From: Athripsodes cinereus
Lineage: Eukaryota > Arthropoda > Insecta > Trichoptera > Leptoceridae
DNA length: 64,000 nucleotides
Reading direction: 5' to 3'
Assembly: GCA_947579605.1 (NCBI GenBank)
Contig: OX388320.1
Coordinates: 5,208,001 to 5,272,000 of the forward strand
This document shows, one piece after another, positions 1-12,400 of this stretch (positions are counted from its first letter, which is position 1; each line of letters opens with the position of its first letter). Under the pieces are notes generated by a model. That model was not told where the DNA came from, did no database searches, and saw nothing but the letters and a program-made list of their open reading frames with translations. The position numbers and the translations under genes are program-made.

Positions 1-497
1 TATTTTATGAATTTATTTAAAAACGAGGCGTCCAGAACTATTGTTGATCAAGTATTTTATTTTATCGGTAAATTTTTGCATACATGCATTGGTTTAACAA
101 GTAGATTAAATTTGAGATACCTACATACCTACTATCACGAAATTTTCCAGAAGTGGGGTAGCCAGCGGACTAACTGCATTTCAAAAGTATGGAAGTTATC
201 TTCCTCGTGCCACTAAAAGTTAACACATTCAGGATGCGCGGTGCACGTCATCCTGAACTGAAAATTTTAAATGTCTTGTGCCAAAGTTTGAGACCATTGT
301 ACATGCCTCTAGTCTCTTTTAATGAGTTGTTTTAACAATACAGTATAATCCTTTAATTTTATCTTCAAATATTTGACATTTACGTTTTATCTGCTTGATT
401 CACTGTGATTCTGAGAGCTTCATATTCAGGGTTGCTTTACCAAAAACGTTAACATTGTTTTTTAAATAAATGTATTAGTTCTAATAACATTTTTCAG
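1..497 (+). other. Intron of gene A, with a LINE/SINE-tail relic
   Basis: This stretch precedes the TTTTTCAG acceptor at 490-497 and belongs to an intron of gene A whose 5' part is outside the window. Bases about 20-497 are repeated almost base for base at 53396-53866 in gene C. Bases about 125-270 contain a minus-strand relic of a dispersed repeat with the words GTGGGGTAGCCAGC and CATCCTGAA. The same words recur near 7440, 13330, 25750, 25850 and 27900. I see no coding sequence. Confidence 0.7.
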
Positions 498-2973
498 ATG
501 TTAACTAAGATGGAGGGTAGGAGAGCATTTAACTCATTTTTTGTTAGTAAAGGAGTATTGTCCATGTCTGTAAGTCTTCCAGTATCAGGATTTCTACCAG
601 GACAGGTAATTCCAATAAGTTGCACCATCGTCAACTTTAGCAGCGTTCCTGTAAAAGAAGTAAAATTCACGTTTGTTAGAGTGAGTATACAAAAATTAAA
701 ATCTTTGAAATGATCACACCTTCATTTTTTCTGCTTTTAAATAAAAAGTCATAGAATTGCCCATCAATTTATTCTTTAGGACCTGGAATAAACGATCTAG
801 TTGTTTTGTCGTTCTACGAGTATGGTTCAGAGTTCGTCGGTAGCCTGGAGATAGAGTATCGGCCTCGTGCACAAGAGGTGCGCGGTTAGATCCTAGGTGC
901 CGGCAAACTCCCCTAAAGAGTACCTAAGTAAATAAATCTCGCCAGTCGGCTATTTATATTTTTAAGTAAATATTTGATTATTCATTTTATGAAATCAAAA
1001 TTTTCGCAAGGCTCAATAAGTTTTGAGAGTTTTTCTATCGAATTTGTTGAAAATTGAATATTTTACCGTTTTTGCTGAAGGGGTGCCTTAAGGACACAAG
1101 TTCTTGTTCTCATTTAAGTATTTTGGTTATTTGATACTTACTGAATTAAAAAAACAATGGCTAAGCACTTACCAATTTTGTGAACCTTTTTAAGTTGCTT
1201 CTATTTCTATTAGATTTATTATATTAGATTTATTAAATTTCAGATAGTTACGTACACCGCAGTTAGTCCTTGGAAGAAAAGTCGAGAACACAGAACTAGC
1301 ATAGTGTGTTATGGAGGAAACGGAGTTAATAAAAAGGAAGAAACATCATATCAAATGGCTTTCTCCGTACCAGCAGTTCCGCCATCAACTATTATGGAGA
1401 AATTGCCAGTTACCGTGGAATATGAACTGAAGGTGCAACTTCTATTTTATATTTTAAAATGTCTTGGAGATTTGTATCTCCTTAATGGCGCAATTTCATG
1501 ATTTAATGATGTATGAGAGACCTGCAGTTCTGTGACAAGATGTGTTTTGGTGAAGTTATTTAAAAATATTTATTAATTGCGACCGGTGTGGCGCGGAGGC
1601 TAACGCACTTGCCTTTGAGTCACGAGGTCCCGGGTTCGATTCCCGGCCAGGGCAAAATGAAGAATGACCTTTTTCAGACTGTCCTGGGTCTGGGTGTTAC
1701 ATGTATATGTGTTTAGTGCATTGTATATGTGTGTATCGTCGCGTTAGTACCCATAATACAAGATTCATCTTAGTTTGGGACTAGCTCGGTCTGTGTGAAT
1801 TGTCTATACATGTTATGTTATGTTATGTTAATTTCAGGTTAAGGCTATAGTTCCATCGATGCATAAAGATATCTATATCCACATACCATTAAAAATTGGA
1901 AATATTCCACTTAGAAACGTTCCAAGCGTTTATGGGTTTGCAGAATCTCAATATGGTGGACCTTCTGCGTCTGGAATACAAAATATAGGCGATGCCCCTC
2001 CGGGATATTTCGATTTGAGTAAGTGTCTAACCTTATTATTGGTTTATTATAAATAATTCGCACCGAGTGTAGGTAGGAGGAATCTATTACCCTTGCCCAT
2101 ATACTTGGGTAAACTAGGACATTAAAAATAGTAGTAAATTGGCAGAATTAGGATTTAAGTATGGAATAATGCCATCAAAGCAGGAAGCCTCTTTCCCCCC
2201 TAGAAGTATGGTAGTTGTGTGTAAAATTCCCAAGTATATGAAAATGAACAGATGTTGAATTTTCTCAAATTTGGGGGTAAAAGACACGTGGAAAAGAAAT
2301 TTGAAAAGTCGAGAATTTTCAGAAATTTTAATAGAAAAATGATGAAAACGTGAAATATTTCCAATTCCTATACTAAAAATTTGACGAAGACTGGTGGAAA
2401 ATTATGAATAATTGAAATTCATAATTTTCCACCGTTGGATAAATTGAAACCGTTAGATAAATTGGATAAAAAATTCGTTGGATAAATTGAAACAAGCGTT
2501 TCATCGTTCTATAAAAGATTAAACAATGCGAAAGAGACGTCTTTCGACTTCTTAGGTCATTACATTATTAACCTAAAAAGTCGGAAGACGTCTCTTTCCC
2601 GTTGTTGTCTGTAGAACGAAACGTTCTTGTTTCAATTTATCCGACTATGAAATTCTTCTACTTTTGTACCAATAGTAGGTACGAGTATAAACAAAAAAAC
2701 CTGCATATTATGTAGGTATACCCTTGCCTGTGCCTAAATCCAATCATAATTTTAACAATATCCTAATATGTAGGTATTGTAGGTATCGATTTATTCTGTA
2801 CATTTATGAACATATTTTTATATTTTCCAGTGCCATCAGCAGAAGGAAGTTCTTTAGCTGATTTACATCCCATTGGAGCTGTATTTAAGAAGAAGGACGA
2901 TATTACTTTCACGCCTCAATATCCAGTATTTCGTTTTCCAGATGTTAATATTCAGAATAAAGAAAAATTATAA
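498..2973 (+). CDS. Arrestin domain-containing protein (gene A), 3' part
   Basis: Four exons are visible: 498-680, 1244-1432, 1838-2018 and 2831-2973 (TAA at 2971-2973). Each is bounded by AG and GT, and together they encode 231 residues. The sequence is the C-terminal half of an alpha-arrestin (ARRDC family). The Arrestin_C strands begin with a GR(R/K)xF(N/K)SFF segment, followed by the LPVSGFLPGQ motif. Alpha-arrestins act as adaptors that recruit Nedd4-type E3 ligases to membrane cargo. A PPGY (PPxY) motif that could bind a WW domain sits at the end of exon 1838-2018. Exon lengths 183/189/181 match those of genes B and C exactly, which supports the splice model. The N-terminal exons lie outside the window. 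Intron 3 carries a SINE and intron 4 a foldback. Confidence 0.85.
823..935 (+). repeat. Old tRNA-related SINE fragment
   Basis: The sequence begins GTTCGTCGGTAGCCTGG and has a degenerate B box (GGTTAGATCC) followed by GGTGCCGGCAAACTCCCC. The same family is seen in minus orientation at 21584-21771, with a poly(A) tail, and near 24530-24640. The copy at 54188-54300 in gene C sits in the orthologous intron position, so this insertion predates the A/C duplication. Confidence 0.65.
1579..1827 (+). mobile_element. tRNA-derived SINE with (TTATG)n tail
   Basis: A 249-bp insertion has an A-box-like segment (GTGGCGCGGAGGCT), a perfect B box (GGTTCGATTCC), a tRNA-unrelated body and a tail of TTATG repeats. 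It is flanked by TTAATT at 1573-1578 and 1828-1833. Gene C has the empty site at about 54935-54946, with a single TTAATT, which fixes the element borders. It lies only about 10 bp upstream of the 3' splice site of the intron. tRNAscan-type tools could flag it as a tRNA, but the long body and tail mark it as a SINE. Confidence 0.9.
2478..2644. repeat. Intronic foldback (imperfect hairpin)
   Basis: The arms begin GGATAAATTGAAACAAG and end CTTGTTTCAATTTATCC. Near the loop, AAAGAGACGTCTTTCGACTT opposes AAGTCGGAAGACGTCTCTTT. About 70-80 bases pair on each side with small bulges, around a loop of roughly a dozen bases. The same structure is at 55582-55745 in the matching intron of gene C. It may be a foldback MITE relic. 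No target duplication was recognised. Confidence 0.75.
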
Positions 2974-3095
2974 AATAATTAACGACTTTTTACTATACCT
3001 ACATTATAAGTAGGTGGTTCATAAAATACACCAATAATTTATCCCACATACAACCAGGAAGGGGGGGGGCAAGGCGTCTTCCTAATAGTATGGAT

Positions 3096-3302
3096 CAGTG
3101 GTTCCCAAAGTTGACTGGGCTCCGACTCATCTAGAAAGAGTTTCCAATCTTGGGACCCGCCTCTAAGTTTTTTTCTTTAAACATTGCTCCAACAACATTT
3201 TTTCATTCATGTCTTATACGGTGGCGAATCATCCATTAGGACCCACTCAATATTCGCTCACAACCCACTGGTGGGCCGCGACCCATAGTTTGGGAAATAC
3301 TG
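3096..3302. mobile_element. hAT-type MITE (207 bp)
   Basis: The ends are CAGTGGTTCCCAAA and TTTGGGAAATACTG, an imperfect terminal inverted repeat typical of Charlie-like hAT elements. The flanks GTATGGAT (3088-3095) and ATATGGAT (3303-3310) form a target duplication matching at 7 of 8 bases. There is no coding sequence. It lies just downstream of the gene A stop codon. Confidence 0.75.
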
Positions 3303-3413
3303 ATATGGATAATTAACATCGAAGTGAGAAGCTGCAGTCCCCTCCCTTAAAAGTCAGATTAAGTATAAGGATGATCCTAAAATGATTGAATATTTACGAG
3401 GAGTAGGTACGTG

Positions 3414-3654
3414 CAGTGTTGTGGAATTCTCAAGAAATTATTTTTCGAGAAAATTACTGGTTCCTCGGTAAATTTCTCGAAGTGGAGAATTTTCGGAGAC
3501 ATATTTTTTATTGATCATTTTTACAATGATCAATAAAAAAACCAGTAGGAAAAATTATGGAGAGAAATTTCTCTCCCATCGGAGGAGCAATTCTCGGAGA
3601 AATTTCTCGTTCTCGAGAAATTTCTTCGGAGAATTTTCTCTACTCACATCACTA
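3414..3654. mobile_element. hAT-type MITE (241 bp)
   Basis: The element is flanked by perfect 8-bp duplications GGTACGTG (3406-3413 and 3655-3662). The ends are CAGTGTTGTGGAATTCTC and, on the other strand, TAGTGATGTGAG. The interior is built from repeated TTCTCGAGAAATTTC-like palindromes and an ATTGATCATTTTT inverted pair. It is non-coding. Confidence 0.8.
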
Positions 3655-4063
3655 GGTACGTGAAACATTTCTAATAGTCAATTGTAAATAGTAATACAAA
3701 ATTGTAGGAGATATTGTTGAAATAACCACTTTCAAGGATGTTTCAGGAATTAGATAACTCATAATTTATTATCCGTACATTTATAAGGCTATTTAGCTGA
3801 ATTCGCGCGGATTCACTTGGTTCCGTCCGATGAATCACGTCCGGATTTGAAGGCCCTTGGTTATAAAAGTTAAACAGAGATTTATTTTTTGTTATAAGAG
3901 GCAGCAGCATACATACAGCAATTATTATTTTGTGAACGGACCATGTTTAACTTGACCTTTTTAAAGTAGGTACATTTTGTATTTGTTATATTGACAGTCC
4001 TGTTTGGTATGTCAAATGATATGTCGCTATGTTCGTGATTATTATTACGTCGTGGATCGTGGG

Positions 4064-6219
4064 TAGTGATGTCAATACCGGATATATTTTCATACCGAGT
4101 ACCGTGAGGTAATCCGACCAAAATACCCGTTATTAGATAACGGGTATTTTACCGATGGAAGGAATAATCCTAAGAGTAATTTCAGTAAATACCTCTCCTC
4201 TCAAATTTCTACCCCCCCCCGTCGCCAAATTTTCGATATGGTATAGAATTTTGAAATGTTTAATGATCTCTTCGGTTTTGTTAAAGAATATTTTCTAAGA
4301 ATAAATTTTTTGATCGATTTTCATTTATTTTTTTAGATTATTCATGATCTCCTTGGTTTAAATATATAAATTTTAGAAATAGGTCAAAAGTGCGTAGATT
4401 ATTAAGTACAAAAATACATAATCTTGGCAACACTTATTTTTTTTATTATTTATTTATTTATATACATACAGTTTACACAACACAAGAAGTCAATTAATAC
4501 ATACATTATGACTAAAAATATACATAACACAGACTCCAGCAAAAGTGACAGTTTTAAATGTTGACTGTATTCATATAATAAATAAAAGTAATTCAACCCC
4601 CAAATTAATGAATGTTAGGTACTTTTATAATTTTTTGATCGATGTACTATTCGTTTCTTTATTTGAATAGTATCAAAAGTATTTGAAATATTCGATTCCA
4701 TAGATTAGGTGTTTCAATTTTAAGCATAAACACTAAACTAGTCTAGATGAGAGTAAATAAATATTGACTAATCTTAACACCTATTCCTTTGTACTCATCA
4801 AAAATAACGAGTGTCTCGGCAAAGTAAGTAGCGTCACTATCTGGTCCACTATTGCCGCGATTCTTTCCCGACACATTCGAAGAAAATAAATATTATGTTA
4901 TTAATTAACGGTTTTTTTTTTTTTTGGGAAGTATGTTTACGAGGGATGGAAGATGCGATAGGGACATTGAAAGAAGGAAAGTGGCCGGTGCTAGAGTAAA
5001 CGGTGCACTTCGACCCATTGTCAGCAATGACAATGTGTCGAACATGGCTAAAATGCTGGTGCACAATACCATTCTGGTACCGTCACTTACGTATGCAAGC
5101 GAGACATGGACGTGGTTGAAGAAGGACGAAAGTGGAATAAATGCAGTAGAGATGCGATCGTTGAGAAGAATGGTTGGTAAAACGCTGCGTGATAGAGTGA
5201 AGAATGAGGATATTAGAAGAATGAGCGGATGCAAGAAGACTGTTGTGGACAGAATGCGTGTAAATAAATTGAGATGGTTTGGTCATGTGGAACGAATGAA
5301 AGAGGAAAGAATGACAAAGAGGATATACTTATCTGAACGAAAGGGTGTGAGGAAACGCGGGCGTCCGAGAACCACGTGGCTTGATCACGTGGATCAAATT
5401 CTCAAGGACGGCCGCGTGTTGAGTAAGAGGAACCGACGTGCGTGTATGAGGAACTGTATGAATGTGGAGGAAGCGAAGGAAGTGTGTAAAGATAGATCTG
5501 TTTGGCGTTCCGTTCTCTCTGCCTACCCCACTTGGGACACGGCGTGAGGGTATAGTATAGTAGTATAGTATAGTTAATTAACGGTATGTACCAGCACACT
5601 GTTTTCACTGCGTACTGTAACTTGTGTTAAAAAAAAACTTTAAAACTAGACATCAAAGTCGTGTATAAAATTTTTGACCTTAAACGAGTATTAAAAGCAC
5701 AAAATGGATGAACGAATTTCACACTATAATTATTATCAATAATTAATGTATGAAGTTATTGTCGTTATTGAGAAAGAATAGATTAAATGTTTTTCACAAT
5801 TTCACAATTTTATTTTGAAATCTGGTCACACTGATTGCTCCCAAAGTCCTAGGGTTTCCCGTAGTTTTTGTAAAAAGCCATTAAATGTAGGTACACCAAT
5901 ACACTCACAGCGCGCCAATACTTCCACAGTAGGCACGTATATGTACACATTACCGATGGATTGAAGGTCGGTATTACCGAGTAATTCGGCAGGTACATAG
6001 TACCGATGGGTAGAAAGTAGCCGGAAATCGCTAATAACGAATACACAAGTATCCATCGGTATTACCCGGAAATGGCTAGTACAGAGTACCGATCGGTAGA
6101 TAATACCGATCGGTATTATCTACCCGCGGATCCTGAGCACTACCCGCTCGGTATACCGAAAAAACAAAGTAACGAGTAGATAATAACGGATATATATTAT
6201 GCCAAATTTGACATCACTA
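4064..6219. mobile_element. Non-autonomous hAT-type element with nested LINE
   Basis: The left end is TAGTGATGTCAA and the right end TTTGACATCACTA, a terminal inverted repeat. The flanks ATCGTGGG (4056-4063) and ATGGTGGG (6220-6227) are an 8-bp target duplication with one mismatch. Sub-terminal sequence on both sides is rich in ACCGATCGGTA-like palindromes. No transposase was seen. The only coding-like segment is the RTE-type fragment at 4912-5573, which inserted later. Confidence 0.8.
4912..5573 (+). mobile_element. 5'-truncated RTE-type LINE, 3' end
   Basis: An open frame (4924-5547) encodes the C-terminal end of a non-LTR reverse transcriptase of RTE type. Recognisable parts are the YASETWTW segment, an LRDRVKNEDIRR block, the KLRWFGHVERM motif and an RKRGRPRTTW block. 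The catalytic reverse-transcriptase domain is missing. The 3' end is a GTATA-type microsatellite. The target duplication TTAATTAACGG is at 4901-4911 and 5574-5584. A run of 14 T at the 5' junction is unusual for a simple 5' truncation. The frame has no stop over about 200 codons, so the copy is fairly young. It is nested in the hAT-type element at 4064-6219. Confidence 0.85.
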
Positions 6220-6479
6220 ATGGTGGGCGTGTAGTGGAAAATGCTGTGAAATGCTATGCGTCATTTTGACTGAGAATGCCTTTGATTGCGGCTTTAATTA
6301 AGCATAATTATAATATATTTATAAAAAAAGAGTGGAGGAAGTTGCCCTCCGAAGATTAAAGCCATGCGATGTCGTTGATGTTAATTTTGTTATGATTTTA
6401 CTCTCCTATTATGTGACTACTCTGTGCCTTATATTTAATTTTATTTAAATTCTCATCTGTTTATATAAATAATAACAAA
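6220..6479 (+). other. Upstream region of gene B
   Basis: This is AT-rich sequence between the right end of the hAT-type element and the start codon of gene B. TATAAAAA is at 6320-6327, but I see no convincing arthropod initiator (TCAGT) about 30 bp downstream. The promoter is therefore not assigned. Confidence 0.4.
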
Positions 6480-9400
6480 ATGTTGCGTGATTGTATTGTC
6501 GTGTTTGACAAAAGACCTAATGGGATATTTTATAGTGGTGAACGCGTAACAGGTTTAGTCAAAATATGTTTGAATGATTCCAAGCGAATTTTGGGTGAGG
6601 AATCACTTGCAATGTCACCTGGATATTATTAGATTTTATCATAAAATTATTTTTCTCAATGTCTATTTACAGTTTTTACAAGTTATGATTATTAAATAGT
6701 ATAGCTTTACAATTATGTTAGAAATTGGAAAAGGCAAAAATCACATGTGATATAGATAGCTTAACCCAAAGAACTTACCTATTTTAATACAAATTTATTT
6801 GACTTATTAAGAGTTCTCCTGATAATTTTATTCCTCCCTTTTTTGTGATGGCTGTTTGTATAGTATGTATATTTTTTCTGTAAAGGAACCAGGTTTAAAT
6901 ACCTTATTGTTCAGGAGGTGTTATGATACTTGAATGGGCCCTTGCGGTGGTTTTTCCACAAATCTTAAAAAAAGTCTAGTTGTTATTATTATTAATATTA
7001 AAGATTTATATTATCATTATTTCAATATGTTTCCATGTCCATAAATTGCTTCAAAGTTGTAGTATTGATTTATGAATATTTACAGATTTAGTGCTTGTAT
7101 CGAAAGGTTATACAATGTGCAAATGGAGGGAACAGCGTGGAGGAGGGTCATCTCGTCATACAGTGGATTATGGTGCATATGAAGAACATTACAAGAGTTC
7201 TATGTCACTGCTAATGGAGTACACTCAAGATGGTAATAAATTATTTCATTTATTCATTCATACCATCAGGAGGATAACTGAATTTAATAAACACCATTTA
7301 TTCATCATAAAATAAGACATTCAGAATGGATGGCATACCTCATAACTGATTTGAATACGTTAAATATCTTATAAGACATTTTACATCTTAAATTCAGCAA
7401 TGAGGTTTGCCACCCATCCTGAATGTCTTGATTTTATATTGGCACGGAGAAGACAGCTTGCATGTTTTATATGCAGCTGGTCTGCTGGCTACCCCACTTG
7501 TGGGATATGCCGTGATGGTATAGTAGTAGTATAGTAGTAAATATCTTATACTTGATGTTTTATAAATACCTGACTTTTACATTTTTTATCAAAACAATAA
7601 ATATTTTTTTTCTATTAAAATTTTTCATTTATTTTATTTATTTTATTCTTCACTGTACATTGTTTACAATAATACAAATTAACATAGAAAATATCATTTA
7701 TACAATTCAATGTACAGAGGGCGAGTTTATCGCTAAAATGCGATGTCTTCCAACTAACCCGGTTATTAAAATCAAAAAACAAAAAAAGAGACCTAAATAT
7801 ACATCTTCTTCTCCCTGGCACTGTCCCAACTTATTGCCGCTGAAGGCTGTTGGGGTCGGCTCTTCTCGTTCTGAGGTTGTACACTCTTCTGTTTGCTATA
7901 TCCTCTTCATCCAGGCCATTTCTCCGCAGGATTCTATTGCATTGTGTCATCCAGGTACTCTTAGGTCTCCCTCTAGATGGATGTCGAAAATATACATATC
8001 TACAGTAATATTATAAATATATATATATAAAAAAAAAATACAATATAAAGCAAACAAATGAAAAAGGCACATGCAGACAACAATGTACTCATGGACACAT
8101 AATAATAAAAAAAAAAGTAGAACATACATACACTGCTGCGTGCACATGCATAGGGGAAAGGGTTTTAGGAGTCAGATGCTAAATTCAGTGATAGGAAGTG
8201 ATTTTTGACAGCTTGTCTGAAAGAAGGAAAAGTTGTTATCATCCTGATTTTTGAAGGAAGATTGTTCCAACAGCGAGCACCATGAACAAGAAATGAGTTG
8301 GACAGAAAGTTCGTACTGTGTGCTGGTACTGCTAGAAGACGCTCTCTGTTGGATCGCAAAGGTAAACCATGACTCGCCAGATACTCGAATTTTTCTTTAA
8401 GATAGTATGGGGAGGACGTTAAAAATAATGTTTTAAAAACCAGACACAAAATGTGAAGATCACGTCTTTGACGTATGGTGGTCCACTTCAGCTGATTTCT
8501 GTAAGAGGTTATGTGATCAGTTTTTTTGAGGTTAAAAATATATCGGATGCCTGCATTTTGTAGTCTCTCAACTTTAGTTAAAAGATTTTCATTTAGATCA
8601 ATAAAAGCAATGTCTGCATAGTCAAGGATCGGTATTAATAAGGATTGAACGAGTAGGATCTTGGTCTTAATTGGCAAGAATCTTTGGAGTCTTTTGAGAT
8701 TATGCAACGAATAAAAGAATTTTTTGCGAATGGAATTTATATGTTGTTGCCAAGAGAGTCTCTGATCTATAATCAGACCAAGATTCCTAACCGTTTTTGA
8801 ATATGGAACTGTATCTTGATTCATTTGGGTGGGAGGCAGCTTCAAATTGTAGAGTTTACCAATTAAATGGTGGCTACCTATAAATATTGACTGTGATTTT
8901 GATGGGTTAAGAATAAGTCCATTGCTGGAAGCCCAAGCGGCTATTTGTTTTAGGCAATGTGATTTACAGTCAATTGCAGTTGCGAGGTCAACTAACTTAA
9001 AGTGAGTATAAACCTGCAAATCATCAGCGTAGAGATGAGATTGGCAGGATATATGTCGCGCAATTGGATTAATAAAAATTGAGAACAAAAGGGGAGAGAG
9101 GATTCCGCCTTGCGGTACCCCTGCCCTTAATTCCACCCACCGAGAACGAACACCACTCTGCAGTTGGACGCACTGTGCACGACCTCTGAGGTAAGACTCA
9201 AACCATGCAGAACAAGAGGGAGATATATTGAGTTGATTGAGTGTAGCCAGAAGTAGATCAAAATCTACAGAGTTGAATGCACTACTAAAATCCAATAACG
9301 TCAAATGTGTCAGTAACCCTCTGTCCATAGCAATTCTAACGTCATCTGTGATCTTTACCAGCGCAGTCACTGTGCTGTGCCCTTCGCGGAATCCTGATTG

Positions 9401-12400
9401 CAAATTATTATGATATCCGTTTTCTGTGAGATACTGATTGAAGTGTGAATAAGCAAGTCTTTCTATTACCTTAGAAAAAACTGGAAGTATGGAAATAGGG
9501 CGAAAGTCCTGGGGACCCGTGATATTACTTTTTTTGGGAGTGGAATGATGAAAGCTCTCTTCCATTCTCCTGGAAATGTGCCACTTTCGTATGAGCAATT
9601 AATGATGTGAGTGAGATAAGGAAGAATGATATGTAGAAAGTGTGACACAAATGTTATACTTATATCATCACTTCCCGAAGCTTTGGATTTGATAGAGGTA
9701 ATGCAGCGCTTAACCTCTAACTCTGACACGTCAGGGAAATCAAAACTAGGTCCAGATATACGTGAGTGAGTGCTTACCCAACTAGCACATAAGCTGTAGA
9801 AGCAAAGATATACCACCCTTTTGGAGTCTTGAGTTGAATAAGAGATCTATAATAGTGTTTTCATTCTCCCTAAGCGATATATGTGAACTTTATTTCCTCA
9901 TATAACGTCTTGAGTAATATAAAAGCGATACAACAGTAATTAGATATGGTATTCAGCCTAAAGTGATATAGTAGCGTTTAAAGGGGTCACTCTATTTACT
10001 ACCTTTCCCGCCTTAGAATGCATAATGGTGGTATACGTCACTATAGGTAATACAAAGGCGGCCGCGACGTCTCTTATACCTCCAGCGGTATAATGTACCA
10101 CATGACTACTCATAAACCACCACTGGCTGCACTATTGGTACGATAGCTCTACAAATAGGTCTGCACGCACTATTGGTGGTATAATGTACCACATAGGAAC
10201 CTTTAGCGGTATTAATTGATTCGCCATTTTGTATGCATTGAATAATATTATTATAGAGAAATAAAATAAATGAAATTAACAATTTTTACAGAAATATGGT
10301 GGTAAACTCGAATATTTATTATAATTCACTCATTTAATTTCATTATCATCTATATTTATAACAAATTAAGTAAAAAATATATTTGCACTACTACACTGGT
10401 ACACACTACACTAGTTTAAAATTATTTTTTCACAATAAAATATTAATATTTCACGGGCGCTTCAAAATTTTGATCTAAACATACATGTATTATCACAGTA
10501 AAATTACATCCGCACCAATTTTTCGAGGAATATCATACTTTAGCAAACAAAAATATTACGTACCTGATATATGAAAATCCTGATGGACAAAATAGTTATT
10601 AAGTATGTTTTCACTAATATTGGTATAGTATTGTCAATAAGTATTTAATTGCAATGTTCCACCACGTTTGTTTACCAACAAATCAGGAAGAAATATTAAC
10701 AGCTATTGACACGACACCAAGCGGTACACTTCTTAACTAATAGAGCGATCTTATTACTGTACTGTACCGCTACTGTACCGCTACTATACCGCTACTGTAT
10801 CACCTTAAATGCTATAAAGGCGGTAGAAAGGAGATAACATCACCCAAGGCTGAATAATTTGTGCCCAAACCGGAGGTATAACGGGGGTATAGCTGGCTAT
10901 ATCGCCAATGTTTAACCCTTTTGTATCACCATTAGAGTAAAAAAGACCTGTTAATCAGCTGATTTAGAGCTTCTTATACCTCTTGTGTGCTAGTTGGGTA
11001 ATTCTCGTAAGGTGGTCAACTTGGTAGCTTCATCTAAAATTGTAGGAGGTGAGGCAAAATGAGCATTGAGTATGTTCGGATCTAAAGTAGGGTCACCACA
11101 CGTCATCCCATGTTTGGGGAGCACCTGCAGCGAGTCAAGTCGTTTCCATGCCTGTGTTTGGGAACAATTTTTGAATAAATCCTGAGTATAGGATATTTTA
11201 GCGTTTCGGCATTTCTTGGCACACAAATTACGAAGACTTATGAAGTTTACCCAATTTACTGCATTTGGACATTGTTTGTGTTTGATACGCGCCCTATCTC
11301 TTTGCCTCATCAACTTACGGATGTCATCGGTCATCCATTGGTTGTTTGGATTCTTTATTTTAACTTGTCTCAGCGGAGCATGTCTCTCAAGAAGATGACA
11401 TATATTACCATTGAGAATCTCCACCTTTTCATCAATGGACTCAGCAAGCATAATGCCATCCCAGTCCAGAGACTCAGCATCAGAGACAAGAGCAGCAGTA
11501 TCAATTCGAGGAAGGTTACGAACCATAGATATTTTAGGTTTTGGCTTCGGTACTCTGAGAGAATAAACCAAGAAGAGTAGGTCATGATGCGAGAAACCAG
11601 AAGCAGACAATTGGCCATGTGACCTCACCATGCTCGTTTGAGAAACTATAATATTGTCAATGAGAGATTGTGAGTTTTGTAGAACGTGAGTAGGTTGCAG
11701 AGGAAGGATGTTTAAACAAGCAGAAGAAGTCATTTGTAAAAGTCTCGTTGATCGCATATCGTGTTTTAAAAGACATGTATTGAAATCACCCATAATAATT
11801 ATGTTGTGATGATTAGAAGACAAATTTTCCAATAAAGATTCTAAGTAGTCGAAGTAGTTCGATGTGGGAGGACAATAAACAACACCAAGAAGAACAGAAG
11901 AGTGCGATAGACTGACCCTCACAAACAAGTACTCAGGATAACCAATAGAATGATTTGATGAAGATTGTTCGATAACCTCATAGGATAGATCGTCACGAAG
12001 ATGTCATTCCGGTCATTCCGAATCAATTTAAATCCGGATAATTGAAACAACGAAGAAGGCAGAGTAGATTTTAACCACGATTCAGAGATCAGTAGCGCAT
12101 GAAAATCAAGACCCTGAAATGTATCCACTAATTCATCATGATGATAAGGAACACTCTGGCCATTGATATGGCATACCTTGATGTTGTGCTTGGCATTCAC
12201 TGTAAAAGAATTCCTGAGAGAGGACCGCAGGCAGTTGAAGCTGTCATCCACAGTCGAAGACCCCGATAAATTAATAGCATCTGTAGGGGAGGAAGGGGGA
12301 GATGGAAAAAGGAAGGAAGAAGAAATGACATCATTAGATGCCATTATACCGCGGAACGCAACTCAGGTTACGCCACGAGATGTGTGGCGCATGCAATACC

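Noticed and set aside
1579..1655. Possible tRNA gene with a perfect B box
   Set aside because: It continues into a body with a TTATG tail, has a target duplication, and is absent from the paralogue, so it is a SINE.
6320..6327. TATA box of gene B
   Set aside because: TATAAAAA is present, but no initiator lies at the right distance, and such A/T runs are frequent here.
7552..8016. Plus-strand frame of 154 codons
   Set aside because: It runs antisense through LINE tail and RT remnants and shows no protein family feature of its own.
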